49,118 bases of DNA, taken from an uncultured Actinomycetes bacterium (GTDB lineage Bacteria > Actinomycetota > Acidimicrobiia > IMCC26256 > PALSA-555). Both the position numbers and the translations under genes were made by a program. Positions 27,987-37,163 of this stretch are shown here, piece after piece; within the stretch, counting starts at the first letter, position 1; every line of letters starts with the position of its first letter. Below the pieces are notes generated by a model. It made no database searches. It saw only the letters and a list, made by a program, of their open reading frames with translations, and had not been told where the DNA came from. The stretch is from assembly GCA_903899845.1 (NCBI GenBank), contig CAIUKV010000130.1, positions 1-49,118 of the forward strand, read 5' to 3'.

Positions 27987-29129
27987 GTGGGAACGGCGCA
28001 GGGAACGGCGCAGGGAGGGGAGGTCGGGGTGGCGGCACGGGCGGGCGGCAGCGGAACCGGGCGGCGCGAGGGGGCCGGGCGGGCCGGGCGGGCCGGGCTC
28101 GTCGGGCTCCTCGATCGGGTCGCCGTCGTGGCCCTCGTCGTCGGGCTCGTCGTCGGGCTCGTCCCGGGGACGGCCGGGCCGGCCGGCGCGGCTCCCGGGG
28201 ACTCGATCACCGTCTACAGCGGCCGCAACGAGGCGCTGATCAAGCCGTTGTTCGACCAGTTCACCCGCGACACCGGCATCGAGGTGCAGGTCCGCTACGG
28301 CGACAGCGGCGCCCTGGCGTCGCAGATGCTCACGGAGGGCGGCGCGAGCCCGGCCGACGTGTTCGTGTCCCAGGACGCCGGCGCGCTCGGCGCGCTGACG
28401 AACGCCCGGCTCCTGGCGAAGCTGCCGCCCCGGAGCCGCAGCGCCGTCGCACCCGAGTACCGGGCCGACGACGGCACCTGGGTCGGCACCAGTGGCCGGG
28501 TCCGGGTCCTCGTGTACAACCCGAAGCTGCTGCCCGATCCCCCCACCACGATCGACGAGGTCGTCGACCCCCGTTACAAGGGGAAGGTCGGGTACGCGCC
28601 GACCAACGCGTCGTGGCAGTCCTTCGTCACCGGCCTGCGGGTCCTGCGGGGCGAGCGCAAGGCCGAGAAGTGGCTGCGGGCGTTCGCGGCCAACGAGCCG
28701 AAGGCGTACGCGAGCAACGCGGCGATCCGGGACGCGGTCGACGCCGGACAGATCTGGATGGGCCTGGTCAACCACTACTACCTGTGGCAGAAGATCGTGC
28801 AGAACGGGGAGTCGTCAGTGGTGGCGCGCAACCAGTTCATGGCGCCGGGAGACCCGGGCGGGCTGGTCAACGTCGCCGGGGTGGGCGTCCTGAAGTCCTC
28901 GAGGAACAAGAAGGCGGCGCAGGTCTTCGTCGACTACATGCTGTCGGAGAAGGGTCAGGCGTACTTCGCCGACAGCACGTATGAGTATCCGCTCGCGGCC
29001 GGCGTCCAGCCCTCGGTACGGCTGCCGAGCCTCGCCAAGCTGCGGGCGCCGGCGCTCGACCTCTCCGACCTGGACTCCCTCGCCGCGACCCAGGAGCTCC
29101 TGGCCGAGACGGGGCTCCTCACGCGGTGA
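27987..29129 (+). CDS. Ferric iron ABC transporter substrate-binding protein (FbpA-like)
   Basis: SITVYSGRNEALIKPLFDQFTRDTGIEVQVRYGDS; double-Tyr NHYYLW iron-site motif; signal peptide. Start 27987 (leaderless) or 28029 (after gggaggggagg). Confidence 0.88.
   Translation: MGTAQGTAQGGEVGVAARAGGSGTGRREGAGRAGRAGLVGLLDRVAVVALVVGLVVGLVPGTAGPAGAAPGDSITVYSGRNEALIKPLFDQFTRDTGIEVQVRYGDSGALASQMLTEGGASPADVFVSQDAGALGALTNARLLAKLPPRSRSAVAPEYRADDGTWVGTSGRVRVLVYNPKLLPDPPTTIDEVVDPRYKGKVGYAPTNASWQSFVTGLRVLRGERKAEKWLRAFAANEPKAYASNAAIRDAVDAGQIWMGLVNHYYLWQKIVQNGESSVVARNQFMAPGDPGGLVNVAGVGVLKSSRNKKAAQVFVDYMLSEKGQAYFADSTYEYPLAAGVQPSVRLPSLAKLRAPALDLSDLDSLAATQELLAETGLLTR
27989..28012 (+). repeat. 12-bp tandem duplication GGGAACGGCGCA
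   Basis: Two perfect copies. Confidence 0.85.
28072..28157 (+). repeat. 9-bp (GGGCCGGGC x3) and 12-bp (CTCGTCGTCGGG x2) tandem repeats in signal-peptide coding region
   Basis: 28072-28098 and 28134-28157; encode AGRAGRAG and LVVGLVVGLV. Confidence 0.85.
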
Positions 29130-30703
29130 CCGGAGTCGCGGTGTCGGCCCCGCTCGGGCCGCCCCGTCGCCGCCCTCCGGTCGTGCTGGTGCTCGGGGCG
29201 CTCGCGGCGGTGGTCGTCGCGGTCCTGCCACTCGTCTATCTGGTGGACCGGGCCGGGAGCCTCGGCTGGTCGGCGGCGGTCGCCGAGCTGGTCCAGCGTC
29301 GCACGGTCGAGCTGCTGTGGCGCAGCCTCGTGCTGGCCGGGACCGTCACCGTGCTCGCCTCGGTGATCGGGGTCGCCGCCGCCTGGCTCGTCGTCCGCAG
29401 CGACGTCCCCGGCCGGCGTTTCTGGGCGGTCCTCGTCGTGCTCCCGCTCGCCATGCCGTCGTACGCCGCGGCGTACGCGTGGCTGTCGTGGCGTCCGGCG
29501 ATGGCCCCGTTCCCGGGGACCGTCCTGGTCCTGACCCTGGTCGCCTACCCGTACGTCTACCTCCCGGTGGCCGCGGCGTTGCGTCGCCTCGACCCGGCCC
29601 AGGAGGAGGTCGCCCGCTCGCTCGGCCAGCACCCGGCCCGGGTCGTGGTGACCCTGACCCTGCGCCAGGTCCGCCCGGCCGTCGCCTCGGGCGCGCTGCT
29701 CGTGGCGCTCTACGCTCTCTCGGATTTCGGGGCCCCGGCGCTGTTCCGCTACGAGGTGTTCACGTTCGTGATCTACGGCGCCTACAACGCGGGCTTCGAC
29801 CCGACCCGGGCGGCCGTGCTCGGGCTCGCACTGGTGCTCGTGGCCGCCCTGGTCGTGGTGGCCGAGGCGTGGGTCCGCGGGCGGCCTGCGTACGCCCGGA
29901 TCGGCTCCGGGGCGCCCCGGCGGCAGTACCCGGTCGCGCTGCGGGGTGGGCGTCCGGTCGCGCTCGCGTTCCTCGTCGCCGTGTTCGCGCTCGGCATCGG
30001 GTTCCCGATGTGGCGCTTCGTGTACTGGACCCGGGCGGCGCTCGACCGCACGGTGCCCTGGGGAGAGGTCGCCGACGCGCTCGGCCACACGCTGTGGTGG
30101 TCGCTGCTCGCGGCGGCCGCCACCCTGGTGCTGGCCGTCCCCGTCGGCGTCCTCGTGGCGCGGTACCGGTCCCGCCTCACCACCGGGCTCGAGCGCTCCA
30201 CGTACGTGGCCCACGCGCTGCCGGGGATCGTGGTCGCGATCGCGCTCGTCTACGTGGGGGTCACCGTGTTGCGCCCGGTGTACCAGGAGGTCCCCCTGCT
30301 GATCCTCGCCTACGTGGTCCTCTTCCTGTCGCTCGCGATCGGGACGGTCCGGACCGGGGTCGAGCAGACCCCGGTCGCGCAGGAGGAGGTCGCCCGATCG
30401 CTCGGGCGCCGGCCGGGCCAGGTCCTGGCCCGGGTCACCCTGCCCCAGGCGGCCCCGGCGCTCGCCGGAGGGGCGGCGTTGGTGTTCGTGACCGCGATGA
30501 AGGAGCTGCCGGCCACGCTGCTGCTCCGTCCGACCGGCCTCGACACCCTCGCCACCCGCCTGTGGACGTTCACCTCGGAGAGCAACTACGCCGCGGGTGC
30601 GCCGTACGTGGTCGCGTTGGTCTGCTTCGCCGCGATCCCCACCGCGTTCCTCTCCCGGTTCGTGGTCGACGCGGGCGCCCGGCTCGGGGAGCACCGTGAC
30701 TGA
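29126..30703 (+). CDS. Ferric iron ABC transporter permease (FbpB-like, duplicated domain)
   Basis: Multi-TM; two EEVARSLG EAA-loop motifs; GTGA overlap with substrate-binding protein. Confidence 0.9.
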   Translation: MTGVAVSAPLGPPRRRPPVVLVLGALAAVVVAVLPLVYLVDRAGSLGWSAAVAELVQRRTVELLWRSLVLAGTVTVLASVIGVAAAWLVVRSDVPGRRFWAVLVVLPLAMPSYAAAYAWLSWRPAMAPFPGTVLVLTLVAYPYVYLPVAAALRRLDPAQEEVARSLGQHPARVVVTLTLRQVRPAVASGALLVALYALSDFGAPALFRYEVFTFVIYGAYNAGFDPTRAAVLGLALVLVAALVVVAEAWVRGRPAYARIGSGAPRRQYPVALRGGRPVALAFLVAVFALGIGFPMWRFVYWTRAALDRTVPWGEVADALGHTLWWSLLAAAATLVLAVPVGVLVARYRSRLTTGLERSTYVAHALPGIVVAIALVYVGVTVLRPVYQEVPLLILAYVVLFLSLAIGTVRTGVEQTPVAQEEVARSLGRRPGQVLARVTLPQAAPALAGGAALVFVTAMKELPATLLLRPTGLDTLATRLWTFTSESNYAAGAPYVVALVCFAAIPTAFLSRFVVDAGARLGEHRD

Positions 30704-30720
30704 GCCCGCGGAGATGCACC

Positions 30721-31770
30721 ATGCCTGAGCTCGCGCTCGCGTGCGCCGGGGTCACCAAGGCCTTCGGGGGCCGGACCGTGCTCGACCGCGTCGACCTCGA
30801 GGTCGAGCCCGGGACGATCACCGCCATCCTCGGGCCGTCGGGGGAGGGCAAGACCACCCTGCTGCGCATCGTGGCCGGATTCGAGACCGCCGACGCCGGG
30901 ACCGTGGCGATCCGGGGCCAGGTGGTCGACGGCGCGGGCCGCCCGGTCCCGCCGCACCGGCGCCGGGTCGGCGTCGTGCCCCAGGAGGGCGCGCTGTTCC
31001 CGCACCTCTCGGTCGGGGCCAACGTCGGCTTCGGGATCGCGCGGGCCGGGCGGGCGACCCGCGTCGCCGAGTGCCTCGAGCTCGTCGGCCTGTCGGGCAC
31101 CGAGCGGGCCCGACCCGACGAGCTGTCGGGGGGCATGCAGCAGCGGGTCGCGCTGGCGCGTGCGCTGGCGCCCCGTCCCGAACTCGTGCTGCTCGACGAG
31201 CCGTTCTCCGCCCTCGACGCCGGACTGCGGGCCCAGGTGCGGGCCGAGGTCTGCGAGGTGCTGCGCCGGGCCGGGGCGACGGCGGTGCTCGTCACCCACG
31301 ACCAGCAGGAGGCCCTCTCGGTCGCCGACTCGGTGGGGGTCCTGCTCGGGGGCCGGGTGGTCCAGCACGCCGATCCGGTCCGGCTGTACCGGGAGCCGGT
31401 GAGCCTCGAGGTCGCCCGGTTCGTCGGCGAGGCCGTGGTCGTGGCCGGGCGGGGTGGTGGGCCGGAGGACGGTGGTCCGGGCGGGGTCGACACCGCGCTC
31501 GGGGTCCTGGTCCCGGCCGGACCCGGCCCGCACCGAGGCCCGGTGACCGTGGTGGTGCGGCCCGAGCAGCTGGTGGTCGGGCCGGCGGGCACCGGGGTCC
31601 CCGCCCGGGTGGTCGGACGGACGTTCCTCGGTCCCGACGCCCTGGTGGACCTCGCCGTCGCCGGGCTGGCCACCCCGGTGCGGGCCCGGGTCGACTCGTG
31701 GGCCCTGCCCGAGCCCGGGACGACGGTCGGGTGCGCCGTCGCGGGCCCGGTCCCGGTCTACCCGGCCTGA
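30721..31770 (+). CDS. ABC transporter ATP-binding protein (FbpC-like)
   Basis: Walker A GPSGEGKTT, LSGGMQQRVALARAL, VLLDEPFSALD, HDQQEAL. Confidence 0.92.
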   Translation: MPELALACAGVTKAFGGRTVLDRVDLEVEPGTITAILGPSGEGKTTLLRIVAGFETADAGTVAIRGQVVDGAGRPVPPHRRRVGVVPQEGALFPHLSVGANVGFGIARAGRATRVAECLELVGLSGTERARPDELSGGMQQRVALARALAPRPELVLLDEPFSALDAGLRAQVRAEVCEVLRRAGATAVLVTHDQQEALSVADSVGVLLGGRVVQHADPVRLYREPVSLEVARFVGEAVVVAGRGGGPEDGGPGGVDTALGVLVPAGPGPHRGPVTVVVRPEQLVVGPAGTGVPARVVGRTFLGPDALVDLAVAGLATPVRARVDSWALPEPGTTVGCAVAGPVPVYPA

Positions 31771-31871
31771 GGACCACCCGGCCTGAGGTCCCGGCGGCCC
31801 GGCGGCCCGACCCGGGCCCGGGCCGTCCCGGTGCTTGCACGGGACCGCCCGGGGTGACACGGTTGTCAGGT

Positions 31872-33071
31872 ATGGAGACCGCGCTGACCGACCGCTTCTA
31901 CGACGCCGCCTCGATCGACTACCCGATCCTGGACTGCGACGCCCACGTCAACGAGCCGCCCGACACCTGGACCGCCCGGGTCCCGGCGGCGCTGCGGGAC
32001 CGGGCCCCCAAGGTGGTGCGCCGCGACGACGGTGACTACTGGTCCTTCAACGACGGGGAGAGCATGCGGCCGGTCGGGCTCACCGCCACCGCGGGGAAGT
32101 CGTTCCTCGACTACGCCCCGGTGGGCGCGCGCTACGAGACCATGCGGCCGGGCAGCTTCGACACCGAGGCCCGCCTCGCCGACATGGACCTCGACGGCAT
32201 CTGGCTCCAGGTGCTCTATCCCAGCGTGACCCTGTTCGGGGCCAAGGTCTACGGCTCGGACCGCGAGCTCCAGCTCGCCTGCGTGCGGGCGTACAACGAC
32301 TGGCTGGCCGAGTTCTGCGCGGACTCCGACGGCCGACTGATCGGGCAGGCGATCCTGCCGACCACCGGCGTGCAGGACATGGTCGACGAGACCAAGCGGA
32401 TCCTCGACCTCGACCACCGTGGGGTGGTGATCTCGTCGTTCCCGAACGGCGGGCTCACGCCGCTGCCCGAGGACGAGCCGTTCTGGCAGCTGGTCCAGGA
32501 CTCCCGCACCCCGGTCGCCGTGCACATCGGCAGCTTCCTGCCCAACCTGGGCACCGCCGCCGCGGCCAAGCCGCCCCCCATGGACGTCAAGCAGTTCATG
32601 GGTGCCGCCGGAGCGACCAAGTCGGGGTCCCAGACCCTGCCGGTGGTGTGCCAGCTGCTCTTCTCGGGGGTGTTCGAGCGCTTCAGCGAGATCGACCTGC
32701 TGCTGGTGGAGTCCAACATCGGCTGGATCCCCACCCTGCTCGAGCAGGTCGACGACATGTTCTACCGGTACCGCTTCTTCACCAACGGCACCGACATGCA
32801 GGTGACCCCGAGCCGGATCTTCCACCGCAACTTCTGGGCGTCGTTCATGGTCGACACGGTCGGCATGGACCTGCGGCATCGCCTCAACGTCGACCATCTC
32901 ATGTGGTCGAGCGACTACCCGCACTCGGGCTGCGACTGGCCGAACAGCCGGATCACGATCGAGCGCAACTTCCGGGGCGTGCCCCGGGCCGAGGTGAAGA
33001 AGATGCTCCACGACAACTGCAAGCGGCTGTACAAGCTCGACCACGTCCCCGACCACCTCCCGTCGCGCTGA
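31872..33071 (+). CDS. Amidohydrolase family protein
   Basis: DYPILDCDAHVNEPPDTW, VHIGSF, MWSSDYPHSGCDWPNS. Confidence 0.88.
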   Translation: METALTDRFYDAASIDYPILDCDAHVNEPPDTWTARVPAALRDRAPKVVRRDDGDYWSFNDGESMRPVGLTATAGKSFLDYAPVGARYETMRPGSFDTEARLADMDLDGIWLQVLYPSVTLFGAKVYGSDRELQLACVRAYNDWLAEFCADSDGRLIGQAILPTTGVQDMVDETKRILDLDHRGVVISSFPNGGLTPLPEDEPFWQLVQDSRTPVAVHIGSFLPNLGTAAAAKPPPMDVKQFMGAAGATKSGSQTLPVVCQLLFSGVFERFSEIDLLLVESNIGWIPTLLEQVDDMFYRYRFFTNGTDMQVTPSRIFHRNFWASFMVDTVGMDLRHRLNVDHLMWSSDYPHSGCDWPNSRITIERNFRGVPRAEVKKMLHDNCKRLYKLDHVPDHLPSR

Positions 33072-33076
33072 GCCCG

Positions 33077-33859
33077 GTGGGTCGCCTCGACGGCAAGGTC
33101 GCCCTGGTCACGGGCGCGGCCCGGGGCCAGGGTGCCGCGGAGGCGCGACTGTTCGCCCGGGAGGGCGCCCGGGTGCTGCTCGGCGACGTGCTCGACGACG
33201 AGGGTCGGGCGGTGGCCGAGGCGATCGGGCCGGCGGCGGTCTACCGCCACCTCGACGTCTCCGTCGACGCCGACTGGGAGGCCGCGGTCGCCGACGTGCG
33301 GGAGCGGTGGGGGGCGCTGCACGTGCTCGTCAGCAACGCGGCGACCTTCACCCGGGTCCAGCGCATCGCCGACACCCCGGCGGCCGAGTACGAGCGGGTG
33401 ATCGCGATCAACCAGGTCGGGACCTACCGGGCCCTGCACCACTGCATCCCGCTGATCCGGGCGAGCGGCGGGGGCGCGATCACGCTGGTCTCGTCGGTCA
33501 ACGGCCTGGTCGGGTCGGCGGGCTCGGCCGCGTACACGTCGGGCAAGTTCGCCGTGCGGGGCCTGGCCAAGGTCGCCGCGCTCGAGCTGGGGCGTGACGG
33601 GATCCGGGTGAACTCGCTGCACCCCGGCGCCATCGACACCTACATGATCTCGCCCGAGGCCTTCGGGGGCGCCGACGTCCGCCCCCGGCTCGGCGAGGGC
33701 GTGCCCCTCGGCCGGGTCGGCACCCCCGAGGAGGTCGCCGAGCTGGTCGCGTGGCTGTCGTCGGACGCGGCCTCCTACTGCACCGGGGCCGAGTTCGTGA
33801 TCGACGGCGGGATGACCGCAGGGCCGTTCCGGTCGGCGGCGACGGGCGAGGCGGGATGA
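33077..33859 (+). CDS. SDR family oxidoreductase
   Basis: GRLDGKVALVTGAARGQGAAEARLF, YTSGK, FVIDGGMTAG. Confidence 0.9.
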   Translation: MGRLDGKVALVTGAARGQGAAEARLFAREGARVLLGDVLDDEGRAVAEAIGPAAVYRHLDVSVDADWEAAVADVRERWGALHVLVSNAATFTRVQRIADTPAAEYERVIAINQVGTYRALHHCIPLIRASGGGAITLVSSVNGLVGSAGSAAYTSGKFAVRGLAKVAALELGRDGIRVNSLHPGAIDTYMISPEAFGGADVRPRLGEGVPLGRVGTPEEVAELVAWLSSDAASYCTGAEFVIDGGMTAGPFRSAATGEAG

Positions 33860-35130
33860 GCGACGCCGAGCGCCGCTCGGGCACCTCCTTCCGCGTCCTG
33901 CGCCGCCGGGACTTCGCCGTCTTCTGGAGCGCCGCCCTCGTGTCGAACACGGGGAGCTGGATGCAGACGATCGCGGTGCCGTTCGTCGTCTACCAGATGA
34001 CCCGGTCCACCGCCTGGCTCGGCTTCGCCGCGTTCATGAACTTCATCCCGGCGATGATCGCCGGGCCCTTCGGCGGCTCCTACGCCGACCGCCACTCGCG
34101 CAAGCGCATCCTGCTCGTCACCCAGACCGTGATGATGATCTCGGCGTTCACGCTGTGGGCGACCTGGGTGACCGGCGTCGCCACCCCGGGGTTGATCGTC
34201 GCGATCGTCTTCTTCTCGGGCTTCGTCGCCGGCATCAACATCACGACCTGGCAGGCGTTCGTCACCCAGCTGGTGGAGCCCGCCGAGCTGGTCGACGCGG
34301 TCCGGCTCAACTCGATGCAGTTCATGGGCGCGCGCGCCTTCGGTCCGGCCATCGCCGGCATCGTCCTCCAGGCGGCCGGTGCCTCGACCGCGTTCTTCCT
34401 GAACGCAGCATCCTTCGTCCTCGTGCTCGCCGCCCTGGCCTTCGTCCACCCCCGCAGCCAGCTGTTCTCCGACACCGGCGGGAGCGTGCTCGGACATCTG
34501 CGTGACGGGTGGCGGCTGGTGCGGAGCCGGACCTCGTTGTTCCTGCCGATCCTGATGATCGGGGTGGTGTCGCTGCTCGGCACCTCGGTCATCCAGCTCG
34601 CGCCGGCGATCGCCAAGGAGATGTTCTCGGTCGGACGGGGCGCCTACGGCCTCCTGGTCGCGGCCTTCGGGATCGGCGCGGTGACCGGCTCGGTGCTGGT
34701 CGCCACCATCGCCGACCGCATGCTCCGGTCGCTCGTGGCGAACATCGGGATCGTGGGACTCTCGCTCGGGGTCGTGGCCCTCGGGCTCGCCCCCGCGTAC
34801 GGCGTCGGGGTGGCGGCCATGTTCGTCATGGGGCTGGCGTACCTGCTTCTCGCGACGTCGCTCAACACGGGGGTCCAGGCCCGGGTGGAGGACGAGTACC
34901 GGGCCCGGGTCATGGCCATCTACCTGTCGTCGCTCCTGCTCGGAGTGCCGCTCGGGTCCCTCGTGCAGGGGAAGCTCGCCGAATGGGTCGACCTCCGAGC
35001 GGTGATCGTGGGGTCGGGGGTGGCGCTGCTCGGGTTCGCGGCGTACACCTGGCTTCGCCACGCCCGGCTCCGGCCCCTCGACGAGTCCCTGATCGGACCG
35101 GCGCCCACCGCGGTGCCGCCGGTCGGGTGA
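33856..35130 (+). CDS. MFS transporter
   Basis: FRVLRRRDFAVFWSAALVSNTGSWMQTIAVPFVVYQ; multiple TM segments; ATGA overlap. Confidence 0.9.
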   Translation: MSDAERRSGTSFRVLRRRDFAVFWSAALVSNTGSWMQTIAVPFVVYQMTRSTAWLGFAAFMNFIPAMIAGPFGGSYADRHSRKRILLVTQTVMMISAFTLWATWVTGVATPGLIVAIVFFSGFVAGINITTWQAFVTQLVEPAELVDAVRLNSMQFMGARAFGPAIAGIVLQAAGASTAFFLNAASFVLVLAALAFVHPRSQLFSDTGGSVLGHLRDGWRLVRSRTSLFLPILMIGVVSLLGTSVIQLAPAIAKEMFSVGRGAYGLLVAAFGIGAVTGSVLVATIADRMLRSLVANIGIVGLSLGVVALGLAPAYGVGVAAMFVMGLAYLLLATSLNTGVQARVEDEYRARVMAIYLSSLLLGVPLGSLVQGKLAEWVDLRAVIVGSGVALLGFAAYTWLRHARLRPLDESLIGPAPTAVPPVG

Positions 35131-35142
35131 CGGCGGGGCCGA

Positions 35143-36360
35143 TCAGGTGATGGTCCCGGCCACCTTGTGCTCGACCAGCTCGTCCCAGGTGTAGCCGAGG
35201 TCGAGCAGCACCTCGTCGGTGTGCTCGCCGTGCTCGGGGGCGGGCCGGAGCGAGTGGGCCTGCCCGTCGAACTGGGCGGGCGCGCCCACGAGGTCGAACG
35301 AATGGCCGGCCTGGTCGGTGACCACCTGCACGTAGCCGTTGGCCACGACCTGGGGGTCGCGCCGGAGCTCGGGCGCCCGCTGGACCGGTGCCCACGCCCC
35401 GGCCAGGGTCGCGAACGTGGCCCGCCACTCGTCGAGCGTGCGGGAGGCGAACACGGCGCTGAGCTCGGCCACGCAGGCCTCGCCGTGCTCGGCCCGGACC
35501 GCGGCGTTGGCGAAGCGGGGGTCGTCGATCAGGTCGGGACGGCCGAGGTGGGTGCAGAGGTCGGGCCAGAAGCGGTCCGCCTGCATCATGTTGAGGAAGA
35601 CGAAGCGGCCGTCCCGGGTGGGGTAGTTGCCGACGAGGGGGTTCCCGCCCCGTCCACCCGCGAACCGGATGACGTCGTCGGTGCCGAGGGCCCCGGTCAT
35701 CGCGATGTCGGCCTGGAGCTGCCACATGCCGGTGTTCAGCAGGGAGATGTCGACCACCCGGGCCACCCCCGTGCGCTCGCGCTCGAACAGCGCCGCGGCG
35801 ATGCCCCCGGCGATGGCGAGGCCGCCCATGACGTCGCCGATGGCGGGCCGGGCGCCGAGGGGATCGGTGAGCTCGGCGGGCCGGAGGGTGTCGGCCATGC
35901 CGGCCCGAGCCCAGTACGCGGTGCCGTCGAACGCCGGGCGGTCCGCCTCCGGTCCGTGGGCGCCCTGGCCGTGGCCGCGGACGTAGACGATCGCGGGGTT
36001 GTCGGCCCGGATGTCGTCGACGTCGATGCGGAGCCGGGTCCGGACCGAGGGGAGCATGTTGGTCAGGAAGACGTCGGCCGAGGCGACGAGGCGACGCAGG
36101 ATCTCACGCCCCGGCTCCGACGCGAGGTCGAGGCCGACGCTGCGCTTGCCCCGGTTGGGCACCTGCATCATGAAGTCGCCGGCCGACGCGCCTCCGGGCA
36201 TCACCCCGAGGGCGGCGAGGCCCCGCTGCGGGTCGCCGGTGACCGGGTGCTCGATCTTGATGACGTCGGCGCCCCAGTCGGCGAGCACCGCGCCGGCGGC
36301 GGGGACGAACGTCCACGACGCCACCTCGATCACCCGGATCCCGCGCATCGTGTCGGTCAT
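35143..36360 (-). CDS. CaiB/BaiF CoA-transferase
   Basis: MRGIRVIEVASWTFVPAAGAVLADWGADVIKIEHPVTGD; VVDISLLNTG catalytic-Asp motif. Confidence 0.9.
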   Translation of the reverse strand: MTDTMRGIRVIEVASWTFVPAAGAVLADWGADVIKIEHPVTGDPQRGLAALGVMPGGASAGDFMMQVPNRGKRSVGLDLASEPGREILRRLVASADVFLTNMLPSVRTRLRIDVDDIRADNPAIVYVRGHGQGAHGPEADRPAFDGTAYWARAGMADTLRPAELTDPLGARPAIGDVMGGLAIAGGIAAALFERERTGVARVVDISLLNTGMWQLQADIAMTGALGTDDVIRFAGGRGGNPLVGNYPTRDGRFVFLNMMQADRFWPDLCTHLGRPDLIDDPRFANAAVRAEHGEACVAELSAVFASRTLDEWRATFATLAGAWAPVQRAPELRRDPQVVANGYVQVVTDQAGHSFDLVGAPAQFDGQAHSLRPAPEHGEHTDEVLLDLGYTWDELVEHKVAGTIT

Positions 36361-37163
36361 GTCGTCCCTCCGGTCCGGGTGTACCACGCCGCCATCATCG
36401 CGATCGTCGGCACCAGGTCGTTGGCCCGCCGCCGGGCGAGGTCGCCGGCGGAGCGGGGCATGTACTGCTCGAACTCGTCGGCCTCGACCTGGCGCCGCAC
36501 GGCCCGGGCCAGGACCGGCGCCGGGATCACCTCGCCGCTGGTGGCCGTGTCGGCCACCGCGTCGTCGGCGTCGACGCCGGGCTCGAGCCCGATCAGGGCC
36601 GGGTAGACGAGGTGGAAGCGCACGCCGGTCGACCACAGCTCGGTGGCGGTCGCCTCGAACCATGCCGACAATGCGGCCTTCGTCGCCGAGTAGGCCGACT
36701 CGCCCGGCGACGACATGTGCTTGGCCATCGACGAGACCACCACCACCCGGCCCTCGTCGCGCGCCAGCATGTCCGGGAGCAGGGCCCGGGTGAGGCGGAC
36801 CGGCGACAGGTAGTTGCAGCGCATCATGTACTCGAGGTCGGCCCAGGGCGTCTCGAGCGCGCCGGCGTGGTAGTTCGACCGGGCGGCGTTGTTCACCAGC
36901 ACGTCGACGGCGCCGAGCTCGGCCACCGCCCGCTCGGCGAGGGCGTCGACCGCGTCGAGGTCGGCGAGGTCGACGGTCCAGGCCGCCGAGCCGGGAGAGT
37001 GGGACCGCACCTCGGCCAGCACCGCGTCGAGCAGCTCGGTCCGGCGGGCGCACAGCCCGAGGACCGCGCCGGCCCGGGCCAGCTCGACCGCGAGGGCCGC
37101 GCCGATCCCCGACGACGCCCCGGTCAGCAGCACCCGCCGACCGGCCCAGTCGAAGGTGGCCAT
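36357..37163 (-). CDS. SDR family oxidoreductase
   Basis: GRRVLLTGASSGIGAALA, NNAA, YSATK; overlaps downstream start. Confidence 0.9.
   Translation of the reverse strand: MATFDWAGRRVLLTGASSGIGAALAVELARAGAVLGLCARRTELLDAVLAEVRSHSPGSAAWTVDLADLDAVDALAERAVAELGAVDVLVNNAARSNYHAGALETPWADLEYMMRCNYLSPVRLTRALLPDMLARDEGRVVVVSSMAKHMSSPGESAYSATKAALSAWFEATATELWSTGVRFHLVYPALIGLEPGVDADDAVADTATSGEVIPAPVLARAVRRQVEADEFEQYMPRSAGDLARRRANDLVPTIAMMAAWYTRTGGTT

Noticed and set aside
31763-31860. GC-rich inverted/direct repeats after the ABC ATPase as a terminator
   Set aside because: No T-tract; hairpins of this kind arise by chance at this GC content.
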